Assembly (NCBI GenBank): GCA_003605115.1
Contig: QZKY01000013.1
Location: 1 to 64,000 of the forward strand
DNA length: 64,000 nucleotides
From: Oxalobacter sp.
Lineage (GTDB): Bacteria > Pseudomonadota > Gammaproteobacteria > Burkholderiales > Burkholderiaceae_D
Direction: 5' to 3'
The notes below the pieces were generated by a model. The model worked only from the letters and a program-made list of their open reading frames with translations, was not told the DNA's origin and ran no database searches. The position numbers and the translations under genes are program-made. Position 1 is the first letter of the stretch. Each line of letters starts with the position of its first letter. Positions 35,696 to 45,570 of this stretch are shown in pieces.

Positions 35696-38467
35696 TTATT
35701 GTAGTTTTCCGTGACACTGCTTGAACTTCTTGCCGCTGCCACACGGGCAAGGCTCGTTGCGCCCCACCTTCGGCACGGCGTTCACAATGGGCTTTTGCTT
35801 TGCTTCCGAAGGCTTCCCGGTTGGCGACAACAATTCTTCCGGCGTTGCATCCGGATCAGGTTCGGCATGCTGGTATTGCAGATTTTCAATACGCGCATTC
35901 ATCATCTGCTCTTCCAGGGCGTCAATTTCTTCCTGCGACTGGATGCGCACAAGCATGATGGTTTGAATGACATCTTCGCGGATGACATCCAGCAAGGTGG
36001 CAAACAGTGCAAACGCTTCGCGCTTGTATTCCTGTTTCGGATCCTTTTGCCCGTAACTGCGCAGATGAATACCTTTACGCAAGTAGTCCAAGGCGGAAAG
36101 ATGTTCGCGCCAATGCGAATCAATGCTGTAAAGCATTACGTTGCGCTCAAAACCGCTAAACGCTTCTCTGCCAACCAGCGCGACTTTGCGATCATAAACA
36201 GTATCGACTTCTTCCAGAATGCGCGTCAGCAAGTCGTCGTCTGTCAGGTTGCTTTCATGTTTGAGCATCCAAGACAAGTCCAAACGGAGCTGCCATTCAT
36301 TCGCCAGCACAGTTTCCAGTCCTTGAACATCCCACTGCTCTTCAACAGACTCTTCAGGAATATATTCGCGGAACAAATCAGTGAAGACCCCGTGCCGTAA
36401 AGAGGTGATCAGATCCGTGATGTCTTCCGATTCCAGCAAGTCGTTGCGTTGTTCGTAAATCACCCGACGCTGGTCATTAGCCACGTCGTCGTATTCGAGC
36501 AATTGTTTGCGGATATCGAAGTTATGTGCTTCAACTTTGCGTTGTGCGGACTCAATGGAGCGCGTCACGATACCTGCTTCAATCGGCTCCCCTTCCGGCA
36601 TGCGCAAGCGATCCATGACGGCGCGCACGCGGTCACCCGCAAAAATGCGCAACAAAGCGTCATCCAGGGACATGTAAAAGCGCGAAGCGCCCGGATCACC
36701 TTGGCGCGCAGAACGACCGCGCAACTGGTTATCAACGCGACGGGATTCATGGCGTTCGGTACCGACAATGCGCAAGCCACCAGCGGCAATCACATGATCG
36801 TGCAAGGATTGCCACTCACTGCGCAATTTTTCAATGGCCGCCTGCTTTTGCGTTTCGGTCAGCTTGGTGTCTTCTTCAATGAATTGCACCTGCTTTTCGA
36901 CATTCCCGCCCAGCACAATATCCGTACCGCGACCCGCCATATTGGTCGCAATGGTGATCATTTTGGGGCGTCCCGCTTGCGCCACAATTTCCGCTTCGCG
37001 CTCATGCTGTTTGGCATTAAGTACGTTATGCGGCAAGCCTGCTTTCTTCAGCATCTCCGAAATCAATTCGGAATTTTCGATCGACGTTGTCCCCACCAGC
37101 ACCGGCTGCCCGCGTTCGTAGCAATCCCTGATGTCGCGCAACATGGCGTCGTATTTTTCCTGCGTGGTGCGATACACCTGATCCTGAAAATCCTTGCGCT
37201 GATTCGCTCTGTTGTGCGGAATCACGACCGTTTCCAGACCGTAAATTTCCTGGAATTCGTAAGCTTCGGTATCAGCGGTGCCGGTCATGCCAGACAATTT
37301 CGCGTACATGCGGAAATAATTCTGGAAAGTGATGGAGGCCAGCGTCTGGTTTTCATTTTGAATGGTGACGCCTTCCTTGGCCTCTACCGCCTGGTGCAAG
37401 CCATCGGACCAGCGACGCCCCGTCATCAAGCGCCCGGTAAATTCATCGACGATGATGATTTCGTCGTTTTGCACCACGTAGTGCTGATCTTTATGGAACA
37501 GCGTATTCGCGCGCAAAGCAGCATTGAGGTGATGCATCAGCATGATATTCCCTGCGTCGTACAAGGAAGCGCCCTTTGGCAGCATCCCCATATCAGCCAG
37601 AATTTTTTCTGCCTTTTCATGCCCCGCTTCGGTCAGATAAACCTGATGCGATTTTTCATCCTTGATGAAATCGCCCGGCTTTTCAACCTTGCCCTTGCCA
37701 TCTGGCGTCTCTTCACCAATCTGCTCCGTCAGGAGTTTTGATGCCTGATTTATTTTTTGATAAACATCAGTGACCATTTCTGCCTGGCCAGAAATAATCA
37801 GTGGTGTTCTGGCTTCGTCGATCAAAATTGAATCGACTTCGTCAACAATCGCAAAGTTCAACTTGCGCTGTACGCGATCATCAACGTCGTACACCATGTT
37901 GTCGCGCAAGTAGTCAAAGCCAAATTCATTGTTGGTGCCGTAAGTGATGTCTGCGGCGTAAGCAACCTGCTTTTCGTCGTGCTCCATTTCTGTCAGGTTG
38001 ACGCCTGTTGTCAGTCCGAGGAAACTGTAGAGTCTGCCCATCCACTCTGCGTCGCGTTGCGCAAGATAGTCGTTGACCGTCACGACATGCACGCCCTTCT
38101 CGGTGAGTGCATTCAGGTAGGCCGGCAAGGTGGCGACCAGGGTCTTGCCTTCGCCCGTGCCCATTTCTGCGATCTTGCCTTGGTGTAAGGCGATGCCGCC
38201 AATCAATTGCACGTCAAAGGGTCGCATTTTCAATATGCGCTTGCTGGCTTCGCGACACACTGCAAACGCTTCTGGCAGCAAATCATTCAGGGACTCGCCT
38301 TTTTCCAGGCGCGCCTTGAACGCGGGTGTCATGGCCTGCAATTCTGCGTCCGATAATTTTTCAAATTTCGGTTCCAGTGCATTGATTTCGCGAACGGATT
38401 TTCCGTACTGCTTGAGCAACCGCTGATTGCGGCTGCCAAAAACTTTGGTCAGGAAGGACAGTGGCAT
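35696..38467 (-). CDS. secA: Preprotein translocase ATPase SecA
   Basis: 923 residues. Motifs: Walker [19 protein letters not shown] (near residue 102), [20 protein letters not shown] (DEAD-like region near 207), the IRA1 and helical scaffold with GRAGRQGDPGxS-type region (here [20 protein letters not shown]), and a C-terminal zinc-binding tail [14 protein letters not shown] with four ligands, which binds SecB and phospholipids. It drives preproteins through SecYEG. The M23 peptidase gene lies upstream, with a 174-bp gap holding paired hairpins. The gene order lpxC-DUF721-M23-secA resembles the lpxC-secM-secA order of E. coli, but no SecM-like gene is seen. Confidence 0.97.
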   Translation of the reverse strand: MPLSFLTKVFGSRNQRLLKQYGKSVREINALEPKFEKLSDAELQAMTPAFKARLEKGESLNDLLPEAFAVCREASKRILKMRPFDVQLIGGIALHQGKIAEMGTGEGKTLVATLPAYLNALTEKGVHVVTVNDYLAQRDAEWMGRLYSFLGLTTGVNLTEMEHDEKQVAYAADITYGTNNEFGFDYLRDNMVYDVDDRVQRKLNFAIVDEVDSILIDEARTPLIISGQAEMVTDVYQKINQASKLLTEQIGEETPDGKGKVEKPGDFIKDEKSHQVYLTEAGHEKAEKILADMGMLPKGASLYDAGNIMLMHHLNAALRANTLFHKDQHYVVQNDEIIIVDEFTGRLMTGRRWSDGLHQAVEAKEGVTIQNENQTLASITFQNYFRMYAKLSGMTGTADTEAYEFQEIYGLETVVIPHNRANQRKDFQDQVYRTTQEKYDAMLRDIRDCYERGQPVLVGTTSIENSELISEMLKKAGLPHNVLNAKQHEREAEIVAQAGRPKMITIATNMAGRGTDIVLGGNVEKQVQFIEEDTKLTETQKQAAIEKLRSEWQSLHDHVIAAGGLRIVGTERHESRRVDNQLRGRSARQGDPGASRFYMSLDDALLRIFAGDRVRAVMDRLRMPEGEPIEAGIVTRSIESAQRKVEAHNFDIRKQLLEYDDVANDQRRVIYEQRNDLLESEDITDLITSLRHGVFTDLFREYIPEESVEEQWDVQGLETVLANEWQLRLDLSWMLKHESNLTDDDLLTRILEEVDTVYDRKVALVGREAFSGFERNVMLYSIDSHWREHLSALDYLRKGIHLRSYGQKDPKQEYKREAFALFATLLDVIREDVIQTIMLVRIQSQEEIDALEEQMMNARIENLQYQHAEPDPDATPEELLSPTGKPSEAKQKPIVNAVPKVGRNEPCPCGSGKKFKQCHGKLQ

Positions 38468-38559
38468 AGTGGCTACTTGGATTGACGCTTCATTCAGGAC
38501 TTCCGTAATGCAAACCCTGGCTGCGAGCCTTTAAGGAGGGGAATGACAAGGCGGCTACA

Positions 38560-38628
38560 GTCGGCGACAACTCCGAAACGTGGTAAAGAGCGGATTTTAC
38601 CACGCAAGCTGTCGCCTTTCGGCGACAA
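38560..38628 (-). promoter_or_regulatory. secA upstream region with three inverted repeats
   Basis: Reading the minus strand: TTGTCGCC-GAAA-GGCGACA (38628-38610), then GTGGTAAA-8-TTTACCAC (38603-38580), then a second TTGTCGCC (38570-38563). The middle GGCGACA can pair with either TTGTCGCC copy. TAAAAT within GTGGTAAAAT could be a -10 box for secA, in which case the first hairpin would be outside the transcript. Whether this acts as an operator, a terminator for the M23 gene or an attenuator cannot be decided from the sequence. Confidence 0.5.
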
Positions 38629-38641
38629 ATTCCACCAACAA

Positions 38642-39586
38642 TTACAAGCCCTTGGCTTCGGCGTAATTGGCTCCTGCTGCAAGGAACTTGATCGAGTTTT
38701 GGGCTACGCCCTTGACGCGGACTTCGAAGTGCAGATGGGGGCCGGTCGAGCGCCCGGTCGTGCCTACATCGGCAATGTGCTGACCACGCTTTACGATATC
38801 GCCCACGGTGACGTGTACGCGGGCAGCATGCGCATAGCGCGTAACAATTTCGTTGCCATGGTCAATTTCGATCATGTTGCCATATTCGCCGTTGTATTCG
38901 GCCATCACCACAACGCCACCCGCTGCGGCAATGATGTGGGTGCCGTGTGGGGCGACAAAATCGGTGCCTTCATGGCGCGAGTGATCGCCGGTAAAGGGAT
39001 CAAAACGCTTGCCAAAACTGGAGGAAATGTAGCCCCCTTTGACAGGATGAATGGTAGGTAATACACGCGCCTTGATTTTCAGCCCGACGAGCGATGACTC
39101 GACAGCGTTCATGTAGTCTGCACGCTTTTGAATGTCGCTTTCCATCTTGTCAACAAGCTCACTGAACTCAGCGACGGTTACTTCCTTCTCTTTCACGGCA
39201 CTTTTCGCCGTGCCGCCACGCCCTGGCTTTTCCTTAAAATTAAATTCTTCCGGTTTCACACCGGCCAAGCCTTGAACCCGCTCGCCGAGCGCATCCAGTC
39301 GCATGATCTGCGCCTGCATTTCGCCCATGCGCTTGGTCATGACCGCCAAATTTTCTTTCGCCTGCCGCACCTGTATGCCCGCTTCATCCTGCGCGATCGA
39401 AGCAAACATTTCATTCAACACCGGAACGCGATGTGTCGTCGCAAACGCCAACAGCAAATACAGCATAAGTGCCGCACAAGAGGCCACACTCATCATGAAC
39501 AGTGCCGCACCAAAAAAGATGTGCTTGGTGGTCAGTGTGAGCGATTTCGCCTGCGTAAACCTTGGGTGCAACAGAATAACTTGCAT
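38642..39586 (-). CDS. M23-family (LytM-type) membrane-anchored peptidase or amidase activator
   Basis: 314 residues. One transmembrane segment at about 25-47 (FGAALFMMSVASCAALMLYLLLAF), a coiled-coil region (about 75-180, QAKENLAVMTKRMGEMQAQI; VDKMESDIQKRADYMNAVES), and a C-terminal M23 domain (about 185-305) with HSRHEGTDF (first zinc His and Asp), RYAHAARVHVTVGD and the GPHLHFEVR motif (second zinc site). The zinc ligands are intact, so it may be an active endopeptidase of peptidoglycan rather than an EnvC-like activator. It is divergent from the DUF721 gene and precedes secA. Confidence 0.85.
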   Translation of the reverse strand: MQVILLHPRFTQAKSLTLTTKHIFFGAALFMMSVASCAALMLYLLLAFATTHRVPVLNEMFASIAQDEAGIQVRQAKENLAVMTKRMGEMQAQIMRLDALGERVQGLAGVKPEEFNFKEKPGRGGTAKSAVKEKEVTVAEFSELVDKMESDIQKRADYMNAVESSLVGLKIKARVLPTIHPVKGGYISSSFGKRFDPFTGDHSRHEGTDFVAPHGTHIIAAAGGVVVMAEYNGEYGNMIEIDHGNEIVTRYAHAARVHVTVGDIVKRGQHIADVGTTGRSTGPHLHFEVRVKGVAQNSIKFLAAGANYAEAKGL

Positions 39587-39618
39587 ACACTCTCCTACTC
39601 GTGTGATAAGGTTGTCGC

Positions 39619-40128
39619 ATGAAAACGCGTCGCCCTGTCACTGTGAAGCAAAACCCGTCGGTGCCTCGCTCTTTGCGCGGTGCCGCCAGCGTTATGGATT
39701 CCCTTCGCGCCAATGAAAATTTGGCAAGCCTCATGCCAACGGTGGCGCGTCTGGTCGCAATTCAAAAGGATTGCGTCGCAGCCTCGCCCGAGCTATTCGG
39801 CCCTTGTTCGGTGTTGCGATTCGATTCCGGTGAGTTGGTACTCACCGCGCCTAATGCAGCAATGGCATCTCGCGTTAAACAAAAATCGCTTCCACTTCAA
39901 CAAGCGCTGGGCAGGGTTGGCTGGGAGGTTAGCGCAATACGTTGCCGAGTGCAACATATAACTGGTTCCACTCAGCAAATCTTGCCTAAAAATAAGACAG
40001 GATTACCGCCAAAAGCCTTGATGGCTTTTGCTGATTTAGAAAAATCTGTGGAAAAATCGCCAAGAAATGAAGCCTTGAGATCGGCTGTCAATCGCCTCAT
40101 AAACAGGCACAGCAAGGGCTCTACGTGA
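39619..40128 (+). CDS. DUF721 (DciA-like) protein
   Basis: 169 residues. DUF721 region at about 25-110: [20 protein letters not shown] and the preceding [18 protein letters not shown]. DciA-type DUF721 proteins load the replicative helicase in bacteria that lack DnaC, but this identity is by family only. It has a basic N-terminus and a helical C-terminal extension ([20 protein letters not shown]). Its 3' end overlaps the lpxC end by 8 bp on the opposite strand, and its start is 32 bp from the divergent M23 gene. It occupies the place of secM in E. coli. Confidence 0.68.
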   Translation: MKTRRPVTVKQNPSVPRSLRGAASVMDSLRANENLASLMPTVARLVAIQKDCVAASPELFGPCSVLRFDSGELVLTAPNAAMASRVKQKSLPLQQALGRVGWEVSAIRCRVQHITGSTQQILPKNKTGLPPKALMAFADLEKSVEKSPRNEALRSAVNRLINRHSKGST

Positions 40129-41056
40129 GCACCCACTCCCTCGCAGGCTGATGCGCATAGGACTGTGGCGCTGATGCGTCATCGGCAAAGCTGACGACTT
40201 CATACGCATCGGGTTGTGCCAGCAAAGCGCGCAACAACTGATTATTGAGGGCGTGGCCGGATTTGTGGGCTGAATACGACGCCAGCAAAGGATGGCCTAT
40301 CAAATACAGGTCGCCGATGGCATCCAGAATTTTGTGTCGAACGAACTCGTCGTCATACCGCAAACCGTCGGAGTTCAATACACGATACTCGTCCATCACA
40401 ATCGCATTGTCGAGTGAGCCGCCGCGCGCCAAACCCATGCCACGCAAGGCTTCAACGTCTTGCATGAAACCGAAAGTGCGCGCGCGCGCCACGTCGCGCA
40501 CGTAGGATACTTTACTGAAATCCACTTCTGCCATTTGCGATGTGCCGTCAATGGCCGGATGCTTGAATTCAATGAAAAAACTCAAACGGAAACCATGATG
40601 CGGCTCCAGGCGAGCCCACTTTTCAGTTGCGCCCTGACCTTCCCGGACTTCAACAGGTTTCTTTACACGGATGAATTTTTTGGGGGCATTCTGCTCTTCA
40701 AGCCCCGCTTGTTGCAGAAGAAAAACGAAGGTGGCGGCCGACCCATCCATGATGGGGATTTCTTCCGCACTGACATCGATATAAAGATTGTCGATGCCCA
40801 AGCCAGCGCAAGCTGACATCAAGTGCTCGACGGTGGAAATCCTGACGCCATCACGCACGAGCGTGGACGCCATGCGTGTATCGCCGACTTCATAGGCGGT
40901 CGCATAAAAATCCACGATGGGGGTCAAATCAACGCGACGGAAAACAATTCCGGTATTCGGAGCAGCAGGACGCAAGGTCAGTTCGACTTTGGTTCCTGAG
41001 TGCAGCCCTACGCCAACGGTCTTGACCAGCTGTTTGATGGTTCTTTGTTTAAGCAT
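40121..41056 (-). CDS. lpxC: UDP-3-O-acyl-N-acetylglucosamine deacetylase
   Basis: 311 residues from ATG 41056 ([20 protein letters not shown], the standard N-terminus). An in-frame ATG eight codons upstream is rejected because it overlaps the promoter. Zinc ligand His78 ([20 protein letters not shown]), [13 protein letters not shown]-like region (here [20 protein letters not shown]), [19 protein letters not shown] with the second His and Asp, and [12 protein letters not shown] with the catalytic His are all present. It catalyses the committed step of lipid A synthesis. No Shine-Dalgarno precedes the ATG; a TATAAT lies 8 bp upstream, so the mRNA is probably leaderless. Confidence 0.95.
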   Translation of the reverse strand: MLKQRTIKQLVKTVGVGLHSGTKVELTLRPAAPNTGIVFRRVDLTPIVDFYATAYEVGDTRMASTLVRDGVRISTVEHLMSACAGLGIDNLYIDVSAEEIPIMDGSAATFVFLLQQAGLEEQNAPKKFIRVKKPVEVREGQGATEKWARLEPHHGFRLSFFIEFKHPAIDGTSQMAEVDFSKVSYVRDVARARTFGFMQDVEALRGMGLARGGSLDNAIVMDEYRVLNSDGLRYDDEFVRHKILDAIGDLYLIGHPLLASYSAHKSGHALNNQLLRALLAQPDAYEVVSFADDASAPQSYAHQPAREWVLT

Positions 41057-41063
41057 GGGGAGA

Positions 41064-41069
41064 ATTATA
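41064..41069 (-). promoter_or_regulatory. Extended -10 promoter (TGC-TATAAT) abutting lpxC
   Basis: Minus-strand TTGCTATAAT carries a perfect -10 hexamer and a TGn extension. The hexamer ends seven bases before the lpxC ATG, so transcription would begin at or one base before the start codon. The -35 region is not consensus, which an extended -10 tolerates. Confidence 0.7.
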
Positions 41070-41188
41070 GCAACATACAAGGCTGTATGTATGACGGCGT
41101 TGCAAGCGCATCATGCCGATTTCGTTTCGATTTGTAACCTGGCACCATGAACAAACTACCCGTGCCGGCCTTCACTATATATATAGGC

Positions 41189-41222
41189 AGAAAACCGCCG
41201 TGGGAGCACACGGCGGTTTTCT
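41189..41222 (-). terminator. Bidirectional terminator after ftsZ
   Basis: A perfect 14-bp stem AGAAAACCGCCGTG / CACGGCGGTTTTCT (41189-41202, 41209-41222) with a 6-base loop. The stem has an A-run on one side and T-run on the other, so it works as a terminator in either direction. It closes the dcw operon 27 bp after the ftsZ stop and insulates lpxC. Confidence 0.9.
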
Positions 41223-41248
41223 GGGCAATATAACAATTCGCCTGCCAA

Positions 41249-42469
41249 TCAATCTGCCTGGCGTCGCAGGAAAGCCGGAATGTCGTACGTTTCCATGCCA
41301 TTCTTTTCCAGCGCTCGTACCGTGTCAGACGCCGATTCACGCCGCCACACTGCCGGCTTTTGCAAACCCTCATACGCTGATGCCTGGGTTTGAGAAGAGA
41401 CCGCCGTTGATGTGGAGGGTGATGTAATGCGATCCGTCACCACCGGAATATTCATCGACGCCACGCTTTCGTTATGCGTACCCGTGCGCAACATGGGCGA
41501 AGACACCAACATCGGTTTCTTCGCACGCCCCAAACCCGTCGCCACGACCGTGACGCGAATTTGATCGCCCATTTCTTCGTTGTACACCACACCGCGTGCA
41601 ATCGTCGCATCCGGTGCAGCAAACGCGCGCACTGCCGCCATGACTTCGCCGATTTCTTTGCCCTTGACGTTCTTGCTTGCGGTGATATTGACCAGTACGC
41701 CGCGCGCACCAGACAAATCCACACCATCAAGAAGCGGAGAAGCCACGGCCTGCTCGGCTGCAATGCGCGCCCGATCAATGCCGGTAGCGGTCGCCGTTCC
41801 CATCATCGCCTTGCCTTGCTCGCCCATGATCGTCTTGACATCCTGGAAGTCCACGTTCATGCGACCCGGCACGTTGATGATTTCTGCAATCCCCGCCACT
41901 GCATTGTTCAGCACGTCATCGGCACGTTGCAGCCATTCATCAAGACTGTCATCTTCATAAATTTCTTCCAGTTTTTCATTCATGATGACAATCAGTGAAT
42001 CGACGTGCTGTGAAAGCGCCTCCAGTCCATCATCTGCCACCTCCATGCAGCGCTTGCCTTCGTAGGAAAATGGTTTGGACACCACCGCCACCGTCAGCGC
42101 GCCGAGCGACTTGGCCACTTCCGCCACCACCGGCGCAGCCCCCGTGCCGGTTCCCTTGCCCATACCCGCGGCAACGAACACCATGTGCGAACCACGCAAG
42201 GCATCTTCGATGCGCGCACGTGACTCTTCGGCCAGACGACGTCCAATATCTGGACGCAGCCCCGCACCCAATCCTGTGTCGCCCAACTGGATGATGTTGT
42301 GTGCGCTGGATTGCGCAAGCGCCTGCGCATCCGTATTCGCCGCGATAAACTCCACGCCGGATACACCCTTGTTGATCATGTGCTGGACGGCATTGCCACC
42401 GGCACCCCCAACGCCCACCACCTTGATCACAGTCCCCTGTGAGGTGTTATCGATCATTTCAAATTTCAT
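41249..42469 (-). CDS. ftsZ: Cell division GTPase FtsZ
   Basis: 406 residues. N-terminal GVGGAGGNAVQHM, the tubulin signature as GMGKGTGTG (102-110), GILTVAVVTKPF-equivalent GALTVAVVSKPFSYEGKRCM, NVDFQDVKTIM (T7 loop), and the conserved C-terminal peptide DIPAFLRRQAD that binds FtsA and ZipA. In the usual signature GGGTGTG the second position is Gly; here it is Lys105 (codon AAG at 42155-42157, equivalent to E. coli G106). It forms the Z ring at midcell. The ATG has AGGAG seven bases upstream. A 119-bp gap separates it from ftsA and may hold an internal promoter. Confidence 0.96.
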   Translation of the reverse strand: MKFEMIDNTSQGTVIKVVGVGGAGGNAVQHMINKGVSGVEFIAANTDAQALAQSSAHNIIQLGDTGLGAGLRPDIGRRLAEESRARIEDALRGSHMVFVAAGMGKGTGTGAAPVVAEVAKSLGALTVAVVSKPFSYEGKRCMEVADDGLEALSQHVDSLIVIMNEKLEEIYEDDSLDEWLQRADDVLNNAVAGIAEIINVPGRMNVDFQDVKTIMGEQGKAMMGTATATGIDRARIAAEQAVASPLLDGVDLSGARGVLVNITASKNVKGKEIGEVMAAVRAFAAPDATIARGVVYNEEMGDQIRVTVVATGLGRAKKPMLVSSPMLRTGTHNESVASMNIPVVTDRITSPSTSTAVSSQTQASAYEGLQKPAVWRRESASDTVRALEKNGMETYDIPAFLRRQAD

Positions 42470-42588
42470 GATGTGCTCCTGTCAAGATGCTGTTCCCAGT
42501 CACCAATTTTCACGCGATGGAAAAACTGGCAACTGACAACTGCGTTAATCAATAAAACTTTTTTGCACCAAATCCAACTTCACTTTCT

Positions 42589-43821
42589 CTAAAAATTACC
42601 CATGAACCATTCCTTCATTCGCTGCCACACTGCGACAGCCGATCCCTGCTGCTGCTTCACGATATTCCCGCGCATGAACTGGTTTTTCGCTTCGAGCAAC
42701 AAGCCCAACACGGTGGCATAGCGCGGACTGCGTACCACATCCGCGAGTTGCCCCTGATAATCCGGCACACCCACACGCGCCGGTTTCAGAAAAACATCTT
42801 CTGCCAACTCGACCATGCCCGGCATCAGCGACGATCCTCCGGTCAACACGATGCCGCTTGACAGCACCTCTTCATAACCGGATTCCCGCACGCATTGCTG
42901 CACCAGTCCAAACAATTCTTCAATACGCGGCTCAATCACCGCTGCCAGCATTTGGCGAGACAACATGCGCGGCGCCCGATCACCATGCCCTGGCACTTCC
43001 AGCATTTCCGCCGGATCGACCAACACCTGCTTGGCAACGCCGTAACGCAACTTGATTTCTTCCGCTTCCGCCGTCGGTGTGCGCAAGGCCATCGCAATGT
43101 CGTTGGTGATCTGATCACCCGCAATCGGCAGCACCGCCGTATGGCGAATCGCACCCTCCGAAAAAATCGCCACATCCGTCGTGCCGCCGCCGATATCCAC
43201 CAGCAGCACGCCCAACTCTCTTTCGTCCGTTGTCAGCACTGCGTCAGCAGAAGCCATCGGCTGCAAAATCAGATCAGAGACTTCCAGCCCACAACGTCGC
43301 ACGCACTTCAATATGTTTTGCACCGCAGAGACTGCGCCTGTGACAATATGTACTTTCACTTCCAGACGAATGCCGCTCATGCCAATCGGCTCACGCACAT
43401 CGCCCTGACTGTCCACAATGAATTCCTGCGGCACGGTATGCAGCAATTGCTGGCCTGTCGGAATGCTTATCGCCTTCGCAGTCTCAATAACACGCGCCAC
43501 ATCGATGGCAGACACTTCCTTGTCCTTGATCGCCACCATGCCTGTCGAATTGAAGCTGTCGATATGACTCCCGGCAATTCCCGCAAACACATTCTTGATC
43601 TTGCAATCCGCCATCAACTCGGCTTCTTCCAGCGCACGCTGAATCGAATCGACCGTGGCTTCGATGTTCACCACCATCCCCTTCTTCAAGCCTCTCGATT
43701 CGTGCTGACCCATGCCAATGATTTCATGGCGACCGTCCGGCTTCACTTCCGCCACGACCGCCACCACCTTGGAGGTGCCAACATCCAAACCAACGATCAA
43801 ATTTTTTGCGTCTTTAGTCAT
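42589..43821 (-). CDS. ftsA: Cell division protein FtsA
   Basis: 410 residues, actin-like. Phosphate-1 motif VGLDVGTSKVVAVVAEV, the 1C domain (KGMVVNIEATVDSIQRALEE), phosphate-2 VLLVDIGGGTTDVAIFSEG, adenosine motif VLTGGSSLMPGMVELAEDVF and a C-terminal amphipathic helix (VWQRMKEWFMGNF) that tethers it to the membrane. It anchors FtsZ filaments and recruits later divisome proteins. It follows ftsQ after 33 bp. Confidence 0.96.
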   Translation of the reverse strand: MTKDAKNLIVGLDVGTSKVVAVVAEVKPDGRHEIIGMGQHESRGLKKGMVVNIEATVDSIQRALEEAELMADCKIKNVFAGIAGSHIDSFNSTGMVAIKDKEVSAIDVARVIETAKAISIPTGQQLLHTVPQEFIVDSQGDVREPIGMSGIRLEVKVHIVTGAVSAVQNILKCVRRCGLEVSDLILQPMASADAVLTTDERELGVLLVDIGGGTTDVAIFSEGAIRHTAVLPIAGDQITNDIAMALRTPTAEAEEIKLRYGVAKQVLVDPAEMLEVPGHGDRAPRMLSRQMLAAVIEPRIEELFGLVQQCVRESGYEEVLSSGIVLTGGSSLMPGMVELAEDVFLKPARVGVPDYQGQLADVVRSPRYATVLGLLLEAKNQFMRGNIVKQQQGSAVAVWQRMKEWFMGNF

Positions 43822-43854
43822 ATCGTTTATGGCATCTTGCCTGTCATTGTTTCT

Positions 43855-44595
43855 TTACACACCACCAGCGCTCACGGCCAATCCATTCGGATAACGCAAA
43901 TCGAGGCTGTCGATCCGCTCTCCAAAATACGCCTTCATCAAGGGATAAATCTGCGTCATGCGTACCACCTGCGTTTTCACCGTTTCCTTGTTGCGATCAC
44001 GCCCTAATTTCAGCTTCACACCGTTATCCAAAGTAATCGTCCACGCATACCGCTCCGACAACGTCATTGCGACAGGTGTCAAACCAATGGGCTTGAGCCA
44101 CTCCTCCAATTCTGCATAGCGCACAAGCACTTCCTTCTCACTGCCATCCGGACCAAAAAATTCGAGCAACTTGTTGTTTTCTTCCGCTTCCGCGAGATTG
44201 GCGACAAACACATCGCCTTTCGTTGATAACAATTGACCTTCCTCTCCCCATGTACCCAAAGCTTGATGTTCTTCTATCGACACCACCAGTTGATCCGGCC
44301 AATCACGCCGCACAGAAGCCTTGCGCACCCAAGGCACGGTTTCAAACGCCGTCCGCACTGCATCGAGGTTGGCGGTAAAAAAATTTCCCTTGATGCGCGG
44401 CAAAGCCGTGCTGCGCACCGTCAACACATTGACATGACGCAGTTCCGCACCCCCCAACCCCTGCACCACAACCCCCCTCAGCGCGAACATCGGTCGCTGC
44501 GCAAGCCATACCAAGGTGCCGGCCAGCAACGCCACACCGCACAGCGCCCACAGAATGCCGCTCACAATGTTCAGGGTTCGTATGTCATGCCACAT
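43855..44595 (-). CDS. ftsQ: Cell division protein FtsQ
   Basis: 246 residues, bitopic. TM segment at about 13-30 (GILWALCGVALLAGTLVWLA), a POTRA domain (about 38-110, FALRGVVVQGLGGAELRHVN; VPWVRKASVRRDWPDQLVVS; EEHQALGTW) and the periplasmic beta domain. It lies 3 bp after ddl and is part of the FtsQLB complex; FtsL is encoded in this same operon, FtsB elsewhere. Confidence 0.93.
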   Translation of the reverse strand: MWHDIRTLNIVSGILWALCGVALLAGTLVWLAQRPMFALRGVVVQGLGGAELRHVNVLTVRSTALPRIKGNFFTANLDAVRTAFETVPWVRKASVRRDWPDQLVVSIEEHQALGTWGEEGQLLSTKGDVFVANLAEAEENNKLLEFFGPDGSEKEVLVRYAELEEWLKPIGLTPVAMTLSERYAWTITLDNGVKLKLGRDRNKETVKTQVVRMTQIYPLMKAYFGERIDSLDLRYPNGLAVSAGGV

Positions 44596-44598
44596 AAA

Positions 44599-45558
44599 TC
44601 AATCCGGTTTCCAGTCACTCGTTGGCGTCATGTCCAGTCTGGCGGTTCTCAATATCTGCATGCACAAATCTTCATAGCTCATTCCTGTCGCACGCGCTGC
44701 CATGGGCACCAGCGAATGATCCGTCATGCCCGGCGACGTGTTGATTTCCAGCAGGAAGGGCTGATTGTCTTTTTCACGCAGCATCACATCCACACGCGCC
44801 CAACCACGGCATCCAACGGCACGATAGCTTTTCAGCGCAATCGCACGAATCTGTAATTCCTGTTCCGGCGGCAGCCCGGATGGGCAAAGGTATTTCGTCT
44901 CTTTGCCAAAATATTTGGTCTGGTAATCGTAATTTGCCCCCGGCGCGACAATGCGAATCAGCGGCAAGGCTTGCGGCTCATCATGCATTTCCAAAATGGC
45001 GCAGGTCAACTCCTTGCCTTCTATAAATGCTTCCGCCATCACATCCTTGTCGAACTTGCTGGCTTGCGCGTACGCGCGTTGCAATTGATCCGCCTGCATG
45101 ACTTTTGACAGCCCCAGTGACGAGCCCTCATGCGAGGCCTTGATAATCAGCGGCAAGCCCAGTTCACCGATAATCTTTTCGCGATTTGACTCCGGCGTCA
45201 GCATCTCAAACTTGGGCGTCGGCAAACCCTCTGCCATCCAGATGCGTTTGGTCATCGCCTTGTCCATCGCAATCGCAGAAGCCATTACGCCGGGGCCCGT
45301 GTAAGGAATTTGCATTTGCTCCAATGCGCCCTGCATCGTGCCGTCTTCACCATAGCGCCCATGCAAGGCAATAAAAACACGGTCAAACCCAGCGGCATCA
45401 AGCGCCGCCAGATTTTTTTGCCCTGTATCGAAACCATGCGCATCCACACCTTTCCGGCGCAGCGCTGCCAGTACGCCATTACCGGATCGCAGCGATATTT
45501 CGCGCTCCGCGGATTTGCCGCCCATCAAAACACCCACTTTACCCAGACGTTTGACCAT
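44599..45558 (-). CDS. ddlB: D-alanine--D-alanine ligase
   Basis: 319 residues, ATP-grasp. [20 protein letters not shown] (N-terminal signature), [40 protein letters not shown] (ATP-binding loop), [20 protein letters not shown] and [20 protein letters not shown] (Mg sites and D-Ala loop). It makes the D-Ala-D-Ala dipeptide used by MurF. It follows murC after 12 bp. The name ddlB is by analogy with the dcw-linked copy of E. coli. Confidence 0.95.
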   Translation of the reverse strand: MVKRLGKVGVLMGGKSAEREISLRSGNGVLAALRRKGVDAHGFDTGQKNLAALDAAGFDRVFIALHGRYGEDGTMQGALEQMQIPYTGPGVMASAIAMDKAMTKRIWMAEGLPTPKFEMLTPESNREKIIGELGLPLIIKASHEGSSLGLSKVMQADQLQRAYAQASKFDKDVMAEAFIEGKELTCAILEMHDEPQALPLIRIVAPGANYDYQTKYFGKETKYLCPSGLPPEQELQIRAIALKSYRAVGCRGWARVDVMLREKDNQPFLLEINTSPGMTDHSLVPMAARATGMSYEDLCMQILRTARLDMTPTSDWKPD

Positions 45559-45570
45559 ATGCTCTCGGCC

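Noticed and set aside
36449-37741. 430-codon open frame antisense to secA
   Set aside because: Opposite the conserved SecA motor core and without any motif.
41183-41222. The hairpin after ftsZ as a REP copy
   Set aside because: It lacks the GGGGTCAG core and has terminator features (perfect GC stem, A/T runs).
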